Assembly: GCF_018446385.1 (NCBI RefSeq) | Contig: NC_055996.1 | Span: forward strand, 127,086,532-127,150,531 | Direction of reading: 5' to 3' | DNA from: Zingiber officinale | Lineage: Eukaryota > Streptophyta > Magnoliopsida > Zingiberales > Zingiberaceae | DNA: 64,000 nt | Shown: positions 22,830 to 35,182 of the stretch, piece by piece | Layout of the letters: the number at the start of each line of letters is the position of its first letter | Numbering within the stretch: the first letter of the stretch is position 1 | The notes under the pieces: model-generated | What the model was told of the DNA's origin: nothing | What the model saw: only the letters and a program-made list of their open reading frames with translations | Databases searched by the model: none | Position numbers and translations under genes: made by a program

Positions 22830-22882
22830 CCGACGTGATCTCTCCCTATTTTCTCCGCACCGGATCGAACTTGCCGAGACAG

Positions 22883-23537
22883 ATGGCGGAGACGAAGATG
22901 ACGTTGAAGCTCCTCGTCGACAAATCTTCCGACCAAGTGCTATTCGCAGAAGCAGGAAAGGACGTTGTCGATTTCTTGCTCGGCCTGCTAAATCTACCGC
23001 TATCCGCCGTCATAAAGCTCGTAACCGAGCAGGACACCATGGTCGGCTCCATCGCCAACCTGTACCAGACCGTACACACTTTAGAAGAGTCCTACTACCA
23101 ATCTTCTCATTCAAAATCCGCCATCCTAAAAGTAGCAAACTCCCATCCTCCCTCCATCTCTTCCAAAGGCCTTCTTCTCATCGGAAACTCGGCAGTTGGC
23201 ACCGAGGGCTACGTGAAGGGCGTGGTGACGTACACGATCACGGACGACCTCATTGTGACGCCCATGTCTTCCATATCTAGCATTACGATACTCAACAGGT
23301 TGCACGTCAAGAATCTTGCTGCTCTGCAAGAGCAAACTGTGACGCTCGGTCTTGAACAGGTTGAGAGTCGAATTCTTTTTTATTAATTAATTAAGTTGCC
23401 TAGTTTGGTACCGATTAATCTTCTATTTAATGCGTGGTTACTGTTAGGGCCTTAAGCTGCTGAAGGCGTCTCTCCAGTCAAAGACTGTGCTGACGGACGT
23501 GTTCTTGAGCCAGCAAGAAGTAGCAAGATGCTCATGA
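22883..23537 (+). CDS. DUF674 family protein, short form, 188 aa
   Basis: Predicted join 22883-23359 and 23448-23537; the intron is GT-AG in phase 0. The start MAETKMTLKLLVDKSS is the classic beginning of plant DUF674 proteins, followed by VLFAEAGKDVVDFLLGLLNLPL and the S-I-A-N-LYQ region. The second exon gives GLKLLKASLQSKTVLTDVFL and stops soon after. The family is plant-specific, usually in tandem clusters, and of unknown biochemical role. Many members are about 220 aa and others about 500 aa with two domains; this one has one domain and is short but open. I chose the ATG at 22883, not 22727 upstream, because the conserved N-terminus starts there and the TATA box lies between them. Confidence 0.8.
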
Positions 23538-23847
23538 CAAACTGTATCTTAGACTTAATTTTGTTTAATCATGAGGCTTAATGAAATTAAAAAAATGTGG
23601 GGGGTATCCGGAAATGTGATGGCGTAATTAATTTTGCTATATGATTTTTATGAAGCCCTGTTTTTTTCTAATCGAAAGTTTCAGTCCGATCTCATAAAAG
23701 TTTTATTCTTTAACTAGATCAAAGTTTTGATTAAATAACGTCGATGAGATTTAGTCCGAATACCCTAATTTTGTTTTTAAATATATTCTATTTTTTTTTC
23801 AATTTAAGAACCCTAATCGATACGCCGCTGTTCCCGGGGCAGGATTT

Positions 23848-24780
23848 ATGGCCCCTGAAATCCCCAATCCCAATTCCGCCGGCGACTGGACCATCGTCTC
23901 CCGTCGCCGTCGCGGCCGACTCAAGCCGCACCCACCGAAGAACCAACTCACTGCCGTTCACCGATCACCGGAGGATCCCCCATCACCGTGGTTCCCCCTC
24001 GACCCCTTCGTCGACCAGGAGCTGCAGTCCAAGATGCTCCGCAGGATGGAATCCACCATCCAGAGGCTGGATGGATCCCCTTTCTACCGGAGGTTCCTTC
24101 ACCGTCTTCGCGGCCCACTGGTCCAGCGCGGCCTCGCTAGGGCTCTGTCATCCGCCTCGGAAATGCGCATGGTCGTATACGGCGTCGGGAGCATCGAGTC
24201 TTCTGCCCCCTCGCGCTTCCAGCTCGCCCTCGCGGTCCTCCTCCGCCGGGATCTCGGCCCGTCCGTGCCGTCCCTCGAGGTCTTCGACCCGGTTCTGTCC
24301 GCCACCGAGTGCGCCGTGTTGGCTGCGCTCGGCGGCACGGTGATACCGGTGGACGAGAGGGGGCGGAGGGAGGCGAGCGAGCCTACGCTGTTCTATATGC
24401 CTCATTGCGAGGCGTCACTGTACGACGGGCTTTTGGAGGTGAATTGGAGGCCTTCCTGCTTGAATAGGATGGTGGTGCTGGGAAACAGCTTCACGGCATA
24501 CGATCAGTATGTGGAGCTGGGTCGGTCGGCTGCTTCCGCCGCCGTAGAGATGGCCGCGAGGCGCCTTCTCCATGTTAGAAGGTATGTGACGGAAGTGGAG
24601 ATGGAGGAGAAGGGGGAGGCTGGAGTTGTCCTGGAGCAGACGAAGCAGGACGAGGAAGATGGGATTTTCAAGGCCTTTCATGATACAAGTTGGCATTTCT
24701 TCGAGTTGGACGATGAAGCCAATTTGGATTTCCTAAAGCAAGGTAAGCAATTTTTTGTTGAACATGTTTGGAACCCTTGA
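23848..24780 (+). CDS. SRR1: SRR1 (SENSITIVITY TO RED LIGHT REDUCED 1)-like protein
   Basis: SRR1 proteins act in phytochrome B signalling and in keeping the circadian clock running; the biochemical activity is not settled. The 310-residue frame has DWTIVSRRRRGR near the N-terminus (residues 13-24), the SRR1 core from MRMVVYGVGSIESS (about 106-119) through SLEVFDPVLSATE (142-154), and LFYMPHCEASLYDGLLEVNW (181-200), then a tail AFHDTSWHFFELDDE. A strong donor (CAAG then GTAAGCAA) lies at 24743. If used with the acceptor before 25921, the protein would end four residues after the junction (DFCG, stop at 25932-25934). If the intron is retained, it ends at 24780. The core is complete either way. 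It is GC-rich compared with its surroundings. Confidence 0.85.
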   Translation: MAPEIPNPNSAGDWTIVSRRRRGRLKPHPPKNQLTAVHRSPEDPPSPWFPLDPFVDQELQSKMLRRMESTIQRLDGSPFYRRFLHRLRGPLVQRGLARALSSASEMRMVVYGVGSIESSAPSRFQLALAVLLRRDLGPSVPSLEVFDPVLSATECAVLAALGGTVIPVDERGRREASEPTLFYMPHCEASLYDGLLEVNWRPSCLNRMVVLGNSFTAYDQYVELGRSAASAAVEMAARRLLHVRRYVTEVEMEEKGEAGVVLEQTKQDEEDGIFKAFHDTSWHFFELDDEANLDFLKQGKQFFVEHVWNP

Positions 24781-26300
24781 ACTATAAACCTATCTAGATG
24801 GAACTTAATCCTTGATCAAGTTAGTAAAGCCTACCCTAGTCTTGAGTTTGTTGCCTATAGGTTATAAGCCTATTCTTGAATTATATCTGGATTAGTCATT
24901 AGAATTTGAAATTAGTTTCTCATGCCCAAATTGAGATTACACTCTCTCTTGATTCATCTTAGTCCAAATTTTAGTAAAAGAGAGTTGGCATTATTTAAAA
25001 TCAACTCCTAAATGATTGAAAAGAAAACCTTGTTGCCATTTCACTCTTCTTTTTCATTTTACTCTCTTAAATAAAGACATAGATGGAAATAAAAGGAGGA
25101 GATGTGGTGTAAGACTTGGAGACATGCTTAAATATCAAGAGGTCTCACACCTATTAGCATTTTAGGTTGAACAGTGCTTAACATGGCATTAGAGTTGGGC
25201 CCAAGGAGATAGAGGAAGTGATAAGAGGTAGTGACTCTACCCCTTTAGCATCGCTATTGCTTAATGGGACTTATTAAGCATGATTAAATATTAAGAGATC
25301 ATCTATTTAAGTACCTTGACACTTTGGATTAAATTGACTTTCCTCTATAGTTTTTTGATTTGATATTTGACTTTATATTTGTGAGAATACCTTGAACAAG
25401 TGTTACCAAAAGTAGTATATGCTTGTTTGTCATGATCAATCATACGTGATAATGGTAAACTTATTACAAGGGGTTTGATTCTTGTTAGACTGTGATGGAT
25501 TTCTTCTTAACTGAGAGTCTAGGAGTTTGCTTCACTTGCAGTTTGATACTTTGTTTTATATATGCGTTCAGCATCTGTGTACTTGTGCTGAGAGTGTATT
25601 CAGACATCATAGTTGGTTGAAGTACGTTTATTTCCTACTATGTTCAAGATGGTCGATCATAAGGCTGGTAATTGATTGCTTAAGTAGTTTTTTTCTACCT
25701 GATTTATTGGCTCTAAATATTGTCTCGTTTATTGATATCTCATTTCATACTTTGTTTTGTTATTTGCGCCATTGTATTTAATTGGATCTTGACGTGTACT
25801 TATTTGTAGTAGCTATTTGTTCTTCAGTTATTGAATTTCTAATTGTTCATGCTTTGCTCGATCTTATTTTGAGCGGAATTCTACTCAACAACTTCGTTGA
25901 CACTTCTCTATGTTTCACAGATTTTTGCGGATAAATATAATAGGCGTTTTATACTCGGCTAATTATAGCTGGAGCAATGATAAAACAGGTTGGACTACAA
26001 ATTATATAGATGACTTTCATGATGCATTACATTGTAATTTCTTGTGGATTTTGAGACAGACAGAATGTTCTTGCTTTCTGGCGATTGCCATTTACGCATG
26101 GGAGATGAATCGTACTAGAGAGAGAAACAAATTTTTTTTTTTTTTTGTTGTCACATTGGCATTGTGGGAATTCGGAATCCAGATCATAACATTGAATATT
26201 TACCGTCAATTATACAGGAGAACAGCACATAGCAATTGCAAAGCAGATGCAATTAGCATACAGCACACTATGCTAATACTTGTACTAGTTTAGCAGGTCA
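24781..26300 (+). other. Probable SRR1 intron and 3' untranslated region
   Basis: AT-rich sequence without a recognised frame. A good acceptor (TGTTTCACAG) ends at 25920, and the sequence after it could be a second exon made mostly of 3' leader. The open stretches here (for example 25527-25781) have no recognised relatives. Confidence 0.4.
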
Positions 26301-26566
26301 GGCAAAGATCTGTGTCCGGAAAGCTCCCAGATTCGAGATCACAACCGCGCTGCTGGCAATATCTGAACACAGAGACGGGAATTTTGGTGTCACGAGTGAA
26401 GGTGAAATTTTTTGCTAACTACAAGTGAGGCTGTAAAATATAAGAAAAAAAAACTACAGTGAAGACATGAGACTACTGCATTAAACTGTTGTTTCACTTC
26501 ATTGCTAGATTTTTAGGGAAAAAAAATCTAGCAAATCATACCTAAAAAACTAGTAAGGTGGATTCA

Positions 26567-28836
26567 TCAGGCAATCTGCAAAAGGGATTAAAATAATAAA
26601 GAAATATAACAAAGTTTCTCCTTTTAAACATTCAAATGCAACTTGGGAATCAAAAGACAATAAAAGCCATATCTTACCCCTAAGCGCTTCTTCATGCTAG
26701 CCAGTAGCTCTTGAGGATCTTGTCGGGTATGTTTATAGGCATCGATCTTGTTCAACTCCTAAAACATACATTCTTGGTTAGATATCCAGAAGTGGAAAGT
26801 GCATATTGATGATTTTGGATCTTAGTTAGAAATGGTTTATGAGATTGACAATGAATTGATTTTATGTTCTTTAATGTTCTGGTATAATGTGACGGATGTT
26901 GGCAGCTAGAACATTCAATTTCACTATATAAATCAAAGCACCTCAATCCATAGTGCCAGTTTAGGCCTGCCACTGGTAATGTCATAGTTCTTCAACTCAG
27001 CAAAGAAGATCTGGAATCTCTCAATAAATGGAGCATATGCAATGTCAACCTGAAGAATGAACAGATTATCATGCATGCAAAATCAAACACCACCTCCAGT
27101 ATAGTGAATCTCCTAGTGGCTAGTGCATACTAACCAGCAATTTGGATAATGCAAAGTGTTAAAATCTGTCATTCATATCTCCTGACGAAGATTACAAGGC
27201 ATTGGCTAGTTGATGACAAATCTTTTTCGGTCTTCTAGACTTCTAGCGTGGCATGATTTTTTCCAGGCTAAAGATTTCCAGTTAAAATATGTAAAACATA
27301 CATCTAGCAAGTTATTAAGTCAACAAATTAACAAAATGGTGATTATCTATTGGAAGGGCTTAATTAAGAATTCATAAATTCCCTCGTTCAGATGACAAGA
27401 AAATATTACAGGTATACAGAGTTGAGACAGAACAAGTAAATCTTTCACTGTGGCATGATTTTATCCAGGGTTAAAAATTCCAGTTAAAATATGTAAAATA
27501 TAGATACATTTAGCAAGTCATTTAGTAAACATATAAGGAAAATTGTCATCATCTAATGGATGGACTCAATTAAGAATTTATAAATTTCCACGTTCAGGTG
27601 ACAAGAGACAGGAGACAAGAGATAAGAGACAAGGACAAAGACAGATATAATGCATAATGAATTGCCATGGAGAGAAAAATATTAGGTTTATATACTTACC
27701 AAACTAAATTGGCCGAGGAAAAATGGTCCATCATCAAACTTTGAAAGGGCATCTTCTATCTTATCATAAGCAGCAACTAGCGCAGAATAGGTTGAAGTGT
27801 ATCAATGCCTATAATATCATTTTTGGTGTATGAGGAAATTGCAGAAATTCAGAGTCAACCACTCACCTACTTCATCACCAATATCAGCCGGCGAAGGCAA
27901 TGACTTGTAATTGGCCAAGCTGAAGTCATCAGTGTAAGAAAACAGCTCCTCTGCAAACTGTCGCTTTGCAGGATCCTATGGCTTCCAATATTAGATGCAA
28001 ACAGACATGGCATCCCCATTAAAGAAAGCGTCAAGAAATCACTTACATCAGGCAGCAGAGCAGGACCTTCAAATGCTTCATCAATATATTTAATTAGATC
28101 CAAACTCTCTCCTTTCACCTCATTGTTATACTCCAGAGAAGGCACCTGATGAACAAGTGTTGCTCTCACCACTAAGATCCTAATAAATAAGCAGCAAAAC
28201 GCAAACTAACGAAAAAAGAAAAGGAAAATCAAGGTGCATCAAACCTTATTGGCAGAATAAACCTTCTCCTTGTACCACGCTGGCCTATTTTGCAGATCGA
28301 TCGGAACTAATTTGATCTTTTCCTGCAATCCCTGTCGATCGGAGCAAAGATTGTCATGTAAGTAATACCCACGACCGTCCAAAGACCTAATCTTCTATAT
28401 AATTACTTTAAAAAAAAAAATCCTTATTTACTTCTTTAGACTTATCGCATCTTGTAACCAACGAAGAGAACATACCTTAACATTCCTAGTTATCCAGGTG
28501 CGTTGTGCAAATGGGCATATATAGGCTATATACAACCTACGAACCGATACAAAGGAAGCAAATCAACAATCTTCGATCCAAAAATGTTCCTACTTTAAAC
28601 AACCGGCGGCGATATTACCTGGAGGTGCCGTCGAACAGAGCAGGTGGTTCCGAGGACGAATCGAGGGACGGAGGAAGCACCTCCTTCACAAAACTGCAAG
28701 AATACAACTACAAGATCAGCAAAACCAAGAATCAGGACACAAACTAATCAGATCAAGGACTTCAAAACAAAAACAAAAAAAAACTAAATATATTAGAAAT
28801 CCACCCGGCGCCTGCGACCGCTGCCTGTGCTGCCAT
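26567..28836 (-). CDS. GSTL: Lambda-class glutathione S-transferase (GSTL), ten exons, 245 aa
   Basis: Exons in gene order: 28805-28836, 28619-28693, 28476-28536, 28245-28331, 28047-28145, 27867-27975, 27700-27776, 26942-27049, 26678-26758, 26567-26575. All introns are GT-AG and phases close exactly. The N-terminal thioredoxin-like domain has the lambda-class active-site cysteine in CPFAQR (Cys43), then NRPAWYKEKVYSANKVPSLE and ESLDLIKYID. The C-terminal helical domain has FDDGPFFLGQFSLVDIAYAP and ends MKKRLGIA. Lambda GSTs are soluble thiol transferases that reduce glutathione adducts, for instance of flavonols, using a catalytic cysteine and not a serine. Length matches the family. The last exon codes only Ile-Ala-stop (9 bases). 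It converges with SRR1, about 270-650 bases away from it. Confidence 0.93.
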
Positions 28837-29632
28837 CGCGAAGAGCAAAGAACGCCGACGGTGAGGCACAAGCCGACCACTCGATATTTATGTCCGCACA
28901 AGCCGATTAGGTTCGGTGTCCCAAACCTGCCCGTGCGACGGAGAGCGATGACCACTCGGATTGGTGTGATTACCGCAGATATTTTGCTTCTTTGTCCATG
29001 GCGCAGGTATGCGTAACTGGTAAGTGGTAAGTGACAGGCTTGGGATCAACCGGTGATTCGTAATGGGCTAGCGCGATGTATTTGACTGATATCACGTCTT
29101 GGTGCGTCCATAAATCATAACTAATGAATTTTCAAAAAACAATTGATAAAATAATAAAGATAAATGAAAAAAGGGTCCAAAAGCCAAGGGACTGGTCCAG
29201 TTAGAGGACATCAAATCAAATTGACATTCAACTATATATGGCTTGATCCCTAATATATATATATATATATATATATATAAAGATTTTTTTTAGATGGGAC
29301 GCACAGCCGTAAAATACAGGGCTTCTAAAGATTATTTTTTAATTTATCTAAATAGTTGATAGAAAATTTTAGAGTAAATTGATCATCCGATATTATCTGA
29401 TTCATTATTATTTTTTAAAAATATCATATCACATCACATCAGTTTAAAAAAAATTAAAATGATTTTGATTAAATTAGTTCAATATTTTAATATAATATTT
29501 TTTACAGTTTAGAATTTTAGATTTAATATTTTATGATTTAAAATTTAGTACAAGTTTTACAACTTATAACCAAGGAAGAGCCATGTATTATCAATCCGTG
29601 CTTTAGCCTAGGGGACCGACTACATTGAGGAG
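28837..29632. other. GSTL upstream region and spacer
   Basis: The first 200 bases are GC-rich and would hold the GSTL promoter. I see no convincing TATA box. The rest is AT-rich with no gene. Confidence 0.4.
29252..29279. repeat. (TA)n microsatellite
   Basis: About 14 uninterrupted TA dinucleotides. Confidence 0.9.
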
Positions 29633-32600
29633 TGTTGGTGTTGGATGCACAATATATAATCCATGGTTTTAATATATTATCAATCGGAAAATTCAAGTGA
29701 TCGGATCGTATGGATAACTGTAGTAGTTTCTAAGTGATCGGGAGATGACATTATCAGTAATTCAAATAAGGTTGTCAAGATGAAGTTTGACCCTTACCCA
29801 GGAGACTAGAGGGTGTACGAGCGACCAGAGAGTTTCGTTAACATTATCTTACAGATAGAAGTTACAGTCATGTCAGTACCTCTACAGACGACCAAGAAGG
29901 CTCCAAGCGACCGAAGGAGTTCTATATAAGAAGTTTCAAGGCAGAACTTTGAAATAACTCATCCACATAGAATTGACTCTTGTTCTTGTGCTATAAGTAC
30001 TCCTCCACCTTATGTGTTGCAATACGTTGCGACACACGTTTTATTTTTAATCGGTAACACCTAGAGTAACATTTTTATTTTCAGTGTTTGCTTAATATGT
30101 TTTATTGTGCTTAAACTTTTTAGATTCTTTTTCTGTAAGGATTCTCCACCTAGGAGAAATTAGAAATAAAAATCATATTTTACATATGTTGCATGTTTAT
30201 ACTTCTAATTTGGTTGATCAACTTGCTTGTTTAAACTGCTAGCTAAATTTATTTGTATGCTTTCATTATCTTTGTCATACTTGATTGAATCAGTGTAAGT
30301 TTAATTTATTTCCAATATATTTATTATGATTGATTTAACTACTTTAAATTATTATCTGCTCATTTTTAAATTCTTAATATTATTCACCCCCTCTAACATC
30401 GATTTTGATTATATAATTTGATATCAGAGCAGATTGAGCCGATAGAAACTAGGAAAAATTTGGATAGTTGCATGTCTAGGCTAGGTTTCCTTACCTGGTG
30501 TATCTAGTCAAGTGGAATTAGCATAAGTTATCTCACCTCACTCTAAAGCAGTTAGACTAAGGCATTGTATTAAAGTTGGTTTAACTTCTATTTCTTAAAA
30601 AAGTTTTGTCTAAGAAAGTGATCATTGTTACGATACTCAAGAAGATCGATATGTCTCGCCATGATTTGAGTAAATTCGTCTAAAGCAAAACTTGAATCTA
30701 AAATAGGACCAACTTTGTGCTCTGAATCATGCACAAATAATCAATTGATTAATAATCTGAGTCTAGCCCGTATCAAAATTCAAATCCTAATTACAACCAT
30801 ACCAAACTCAAATCAAATGCATATCCTGTCTTAAGTATTAATACAACTTAAACAAATACTTGTTTTTAGATATGTCTTTGCAGGAAGGATTCAGCACAAC
30901 CCATCCATCGCTTTTTAATGGCGATTATTTCACATATTGAAAAAATAGAATGAAATACTATCTAATGAATGATATAGGAAATTATCTTATTATCAAGATG
31001 AACTTTAAGCTGCCCAGAACTTTAGATGGCACCCCAATTCTTTTTGAAAACTAGACAAGCAATGATAAGAAAAAGGCTCAAGCTAATGCTAGAGCCACAA
31101 CTACATTGCAATACGAGCTAACATAAGAATAGCTTACCAAAGTCGGCCAATTCAACAACATTAAATAGTTTTGGGAGAAACTAATTGAATTATATGATGG
31201 TTTAGTTGACTCAAGAATTGCTAACAAAGCTCTATTATTAAGCCAGCTTCAAAACATCTAAATGAAAGAAGGTGAAATGGTAAGTCAATTGTATAGCCGC
31301 TTTAAAGAGATACTAAATGGTATCCATGAAACTAGCAAACAGGTAGACAATTGTGACTTGATCAGGTATGCACTTAAGATATTTCCAAGAACTATCTTGT
31401 GAGCGTCTATAGTTGATGCATACAAAGTGTCTAAGGACCTATCTACTATTAAGATAGATAAATTCTTTTGTGATTTTGAACTTCATAAATAGACTAATCT
31501 TAATAAGAATGAGAAGGGTATAGCTTTAATTACAAAAAAAATCCAAATCCAAAGAAAAGATTGAATCAGAATCCAAGCCTGAATCAACATCTGACGAAGA
31601 TGATCTCTCTTTAGAAGTTGCACACTTAATAAAAAGGATAATCCGACGGAAGAGATTCATTCAAAGATTCATAAAAAAGGAGATCTCGAATAAGAATTTG
31701 TTAAACGTTCGATGCTTTGAATGCAAGAAGAAGGGACATTTCAGAACCAATTGCCCCTTATTAGAAAAAAAAAGAATGAACCAGAAAAGAAGAGAAAGAA
31801 GAATAATGCACTAAAATGGACCTAGGATAAGTTATCATCAGAATCTGAATTAGAGTTAGATCAAGTTAACTTACTGGCACTAACGACGATCCAAGAAGAT
31901 TCAAGTTCAGAATCAGAGTTAGAGTACAACTCAACATTAGATTTAAGTTAGGTCAACAACTTAGATGAGTTAGGTGACGAGATAACAAATCCAATTACTC
32001 AAAAATTATATGTCATTGTTACTTATTTGACTAAGACTCTAGTTAAATACAAGTCCAAAGTTAAGACTTTACTCAAGGAGGTCAAAAATCTTAAGGAAAT
32101 GACTAACTTACACTCATTGACTCAGACTAATTAAGTTGGAACTTCAACTGAGATATTAAAACTTAAGGAAGAAAATTCTAATTTAAAAGCCAAGTTAATG
32201 AGTTAAAAACTACCTTAAACAAATTCATGTTTGGGTCAAAATATTTAAATATGATGAGTGGAACCAAATGGGCTGCTTACAATAAGCCTAAACTTGGGTT
32301 TAGCTCAAATCAAAATCATGTTTCTTATCTTATCTTAGTCAAAAGAAATGTCAGAAATAAGATTGCTTGAGTTCTAAAATCATGCATAATTAATCAAATA
32401 TAAAATAACTGATTTTGGATACCCAAACAACATATACATGTGGTAAACGTTAACATTTCTTATGCTAACCCAATTGCCAAACTGAAATATGTTAGAGTTC
32501 CAACTTCGGGAGAACTAATTTTTGAATTGTTAGACTAGGATCTAATTATAATCATATTTTCATGTTTATTATTTTTAAAATATGATTTCAAAATTAACTA

Positions 32601-35177
32601 TTTTTTCAAAATATGATCTCAAAATTATAATATATTATTCTCATCCCATTTATGTCATGCATAAATGGAGTTAGCATAGGTTTTACATTAGACAACATGT
32701 TTGTATAGATTAAGACAACCAACATCTCACAAAACACATTAGGAATATTATTTTTTTGTATTTGAAAAAAACATAGAATGTTGTAAAATGCATAAAGTTA
32801 TAGTTTCTAAATTTCAGATGTTTATATCAGTGCATCAATATGAATTAAAGCTAAAAACTTTTAAATTGATCTAAGTTAAAAAATTTCACATGTTAACAAC
32901 TTAATTTTCATAAGATTGATCTGGAGAGTTTTATTTAACTTGACCAATCGATTGATGGCTTGAACAATTTGAAAAAGGTTTTGAAAAGTTTATTTGATAA
33001 AACTTAGATATTTGTATTTTTTTCCATCTTGTTTTGAATTGCTTGACAACTTATTTTGGACCTGTAGTATTTGACTATTACTACTTATGTTTATTTTGGA
33101 TCTAGACGTATATTTCCCTTATTATGCTTTGACATATGTTTGACTTGACTTTGCTTTACTACTTTTATTTTGGCTTGCATTTAGTACTTGGAGTATGATC
33201 TTGACTATCATTGAGTTATTGGTTTGACTTGAGTTGAATTCCTAGCTTGGTTTGCATTTTGATTAAATATTACTTGATCTTATTAACTTATTTTTTTTAT
33301 TTAACTTGAATCCATCTACAGTTTAATCATCTTTATTAATTCCTGCAAAATTACACTTGATTATATGTCATGTTTTGCTTCCATTTTCGTGACCGAGCAT
33401 AACCTTTCTCATATTTTAGCCATTTGCACTAATGGCTAGTAGCCACCCGTGATTTACCTCCTCCGTGTTGGCCTAGAGACGGGTTGGCGAGGGCACTGGG
33501 GGCGAGCGAATCACCTTTTACCACATGTTTTACTTACATTTTAACCTATTTTTTATATATGAAAAGGGGGATAGAAATAAAATAAAAATATCTAGTGATT
33601 CATTTAATTCCTTATTTGATTAAGGGGTTCAATCAGAAATTATTTATTCAATTATTTTATTCATGTATGACTGTACTAATTCTATCTTCTTTCATATATT
33701 GAATAATCCAACTTATTTATTTGATTACTGACTTTAATTTAGTTTTTATATTATCAAAAATAAGAGATTGTTGGTGCTAAGTGCACAACATGTAACTTAG
33801 AGTTTTTATATATGACTAAGGTTAGAATTAGATTAGTTATGTCAAATTTATAGGTGCATAATACTTTGACAAGTGCTAATATTTTAGCTTTGAACCATGC
33901 ACTGATCAAGTTCTAGTGAATCTAGATATCTAAGTCTTGATTAAAATTTAGGCATGAGTTAAGTCTTGATTGGAGACCACGCAATAAAATTTCTAACTAG
34001 AGGCTAGGTGAAGTAACTCCAAGTAATTAAGGCTTGACAGATGAAATTTCTAGCTGCATGCTAGGTAAATCAAATCCAATTGGCTAAAGCTTGGCAAACC
34101 AATTTCTAGCTGGAGGTTAGGTGAATCAAGTCTAAGTGATTAAGATTTGACAAACAAAATTCCTAGTTGGAGTATAGGTAAATCAAGTCTAAGTGCATGG
34201 AATTAGTTGTGAGTTGATTGCTTGGCACACATTTAAGTGTATGGAATCAGCTGGAAGCTAATTGTTTGGCAAAATTGAGCTAGATGGGTTAAATCTAGTC
34301 AAGTAAGTACGAGTAACTTCACATTCTATATAATACTCATTACATGTAATAACTACAGGGAAGCATGTTCGACTATTCCAAGCAACTAGATTGAATTTGA
34401 GAGCGATTGACTGGTGATAACTCTCGAAGAAAGAATTTCGGAGGGTCCAAACAACCGTAGCTAGGTCAGGGCGACCAAAGCGTACGGGTGATCGGAGTAA
34501 CTTTTAGGTGACCAAGAGATGACATTATCAGCAATCCGAACAAGGCAGTCAAGATGAAGTTTGACTCCTGCCCTAGGGATCAGAGGTGTGTAGGCGATTA
34601 GAGAGTTTCATTAAAGTTATTTTATTGATAGAAGTTGTAATCACTTCAGCACCTCTATAGGCAACCGAGAAGGCTCCAAGCGACCGAAGGATTCCATATA
34701 AGGAGTTTCAAGGCAAAGCTTCAAAATAACTCATCTACACATAATTCACTCTTGTTCTCGTGCTCTAAATGCTTCTTCATCTTTTACGCTGAAACATGTG
34801 CTTCATTTTTAATTGGCAACATCTAGAGTAACATTTTTATTTTTAGTGTTGTCCTAATCTCTTTTATTGTGCTTTAACTTTTTAGATTTTTTTTTTCTGT
34901 AATGTTTCTCCACCTAGGAGAAATTAGGAATAAGAATTATATTTTATATCTTCTGCGTGTTTATACTTCTAGTTTGGTTAATCAACTTGTGTGCTTAAAC
35001 TACTAGCTAAATTCATTTGCATGCTTTCATTGCCTTTATCTTACTTGATTAAATTAATCCAAGTTTAATTTATTTCTGTTGTACTTATTCTGATTGATTT
35101 AACTATTTTAAATTACTATCGGTTCATTTTTAAATTCTTAATACTATTCATCCCCTAGCGTCAATTTTGATCTTACA
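29633..35177 (+). mobile_element. Ty1/Copia-type LTR element with gag only (fossil, 5.5 kb)
   Basis: The two LTRs (29633 to about 30415 and 33769-35177) begin TGTTGGTG and share long stretches such as GAGATGACATTATCAG. The 5-bp duplication AGGAG flanks the unit (29628-29632 and 35178-35182). After the 5' LTR, TTTGATATCAGAGC is close to the methionine-initiator primer-binding site of Copia elements. The interior gives Gag-like sequence from about 30870, with a zinc knuckle CFECKKKGHFRTNC at 31713-31757, but no protease, integrase or reverse transcriptase. It is broken, carries many lesions, and the LTRs have diverged clearly, so it is old. Confidence 0.85.
33420..33525 (+). mobile_element. SINE fragment inside the Copia fossil
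   Basis: The 3' half of the same SINE family (AATGGCTAGTAGCCACCCGT, GTGTTGGCC, GGGTTGGCGAGGGC, ending TTTTACCACATG) lies near the 3' LTR. The tRNA-like head is missing. Confidence 0.7.
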
Positions 35178-35182
35178 AGGAG

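Noticed and set aside
24099-24405. Minus-strand open frames inside SRR1
   Set aside because: Antisense shadows of a GC-rich exon with clear SRR1 identity.
28505-28747. 80-codon plus-strand frame
   Set aside because: It is antisense to GSTL exons 2-3, which are required by the spliced GSTL model.
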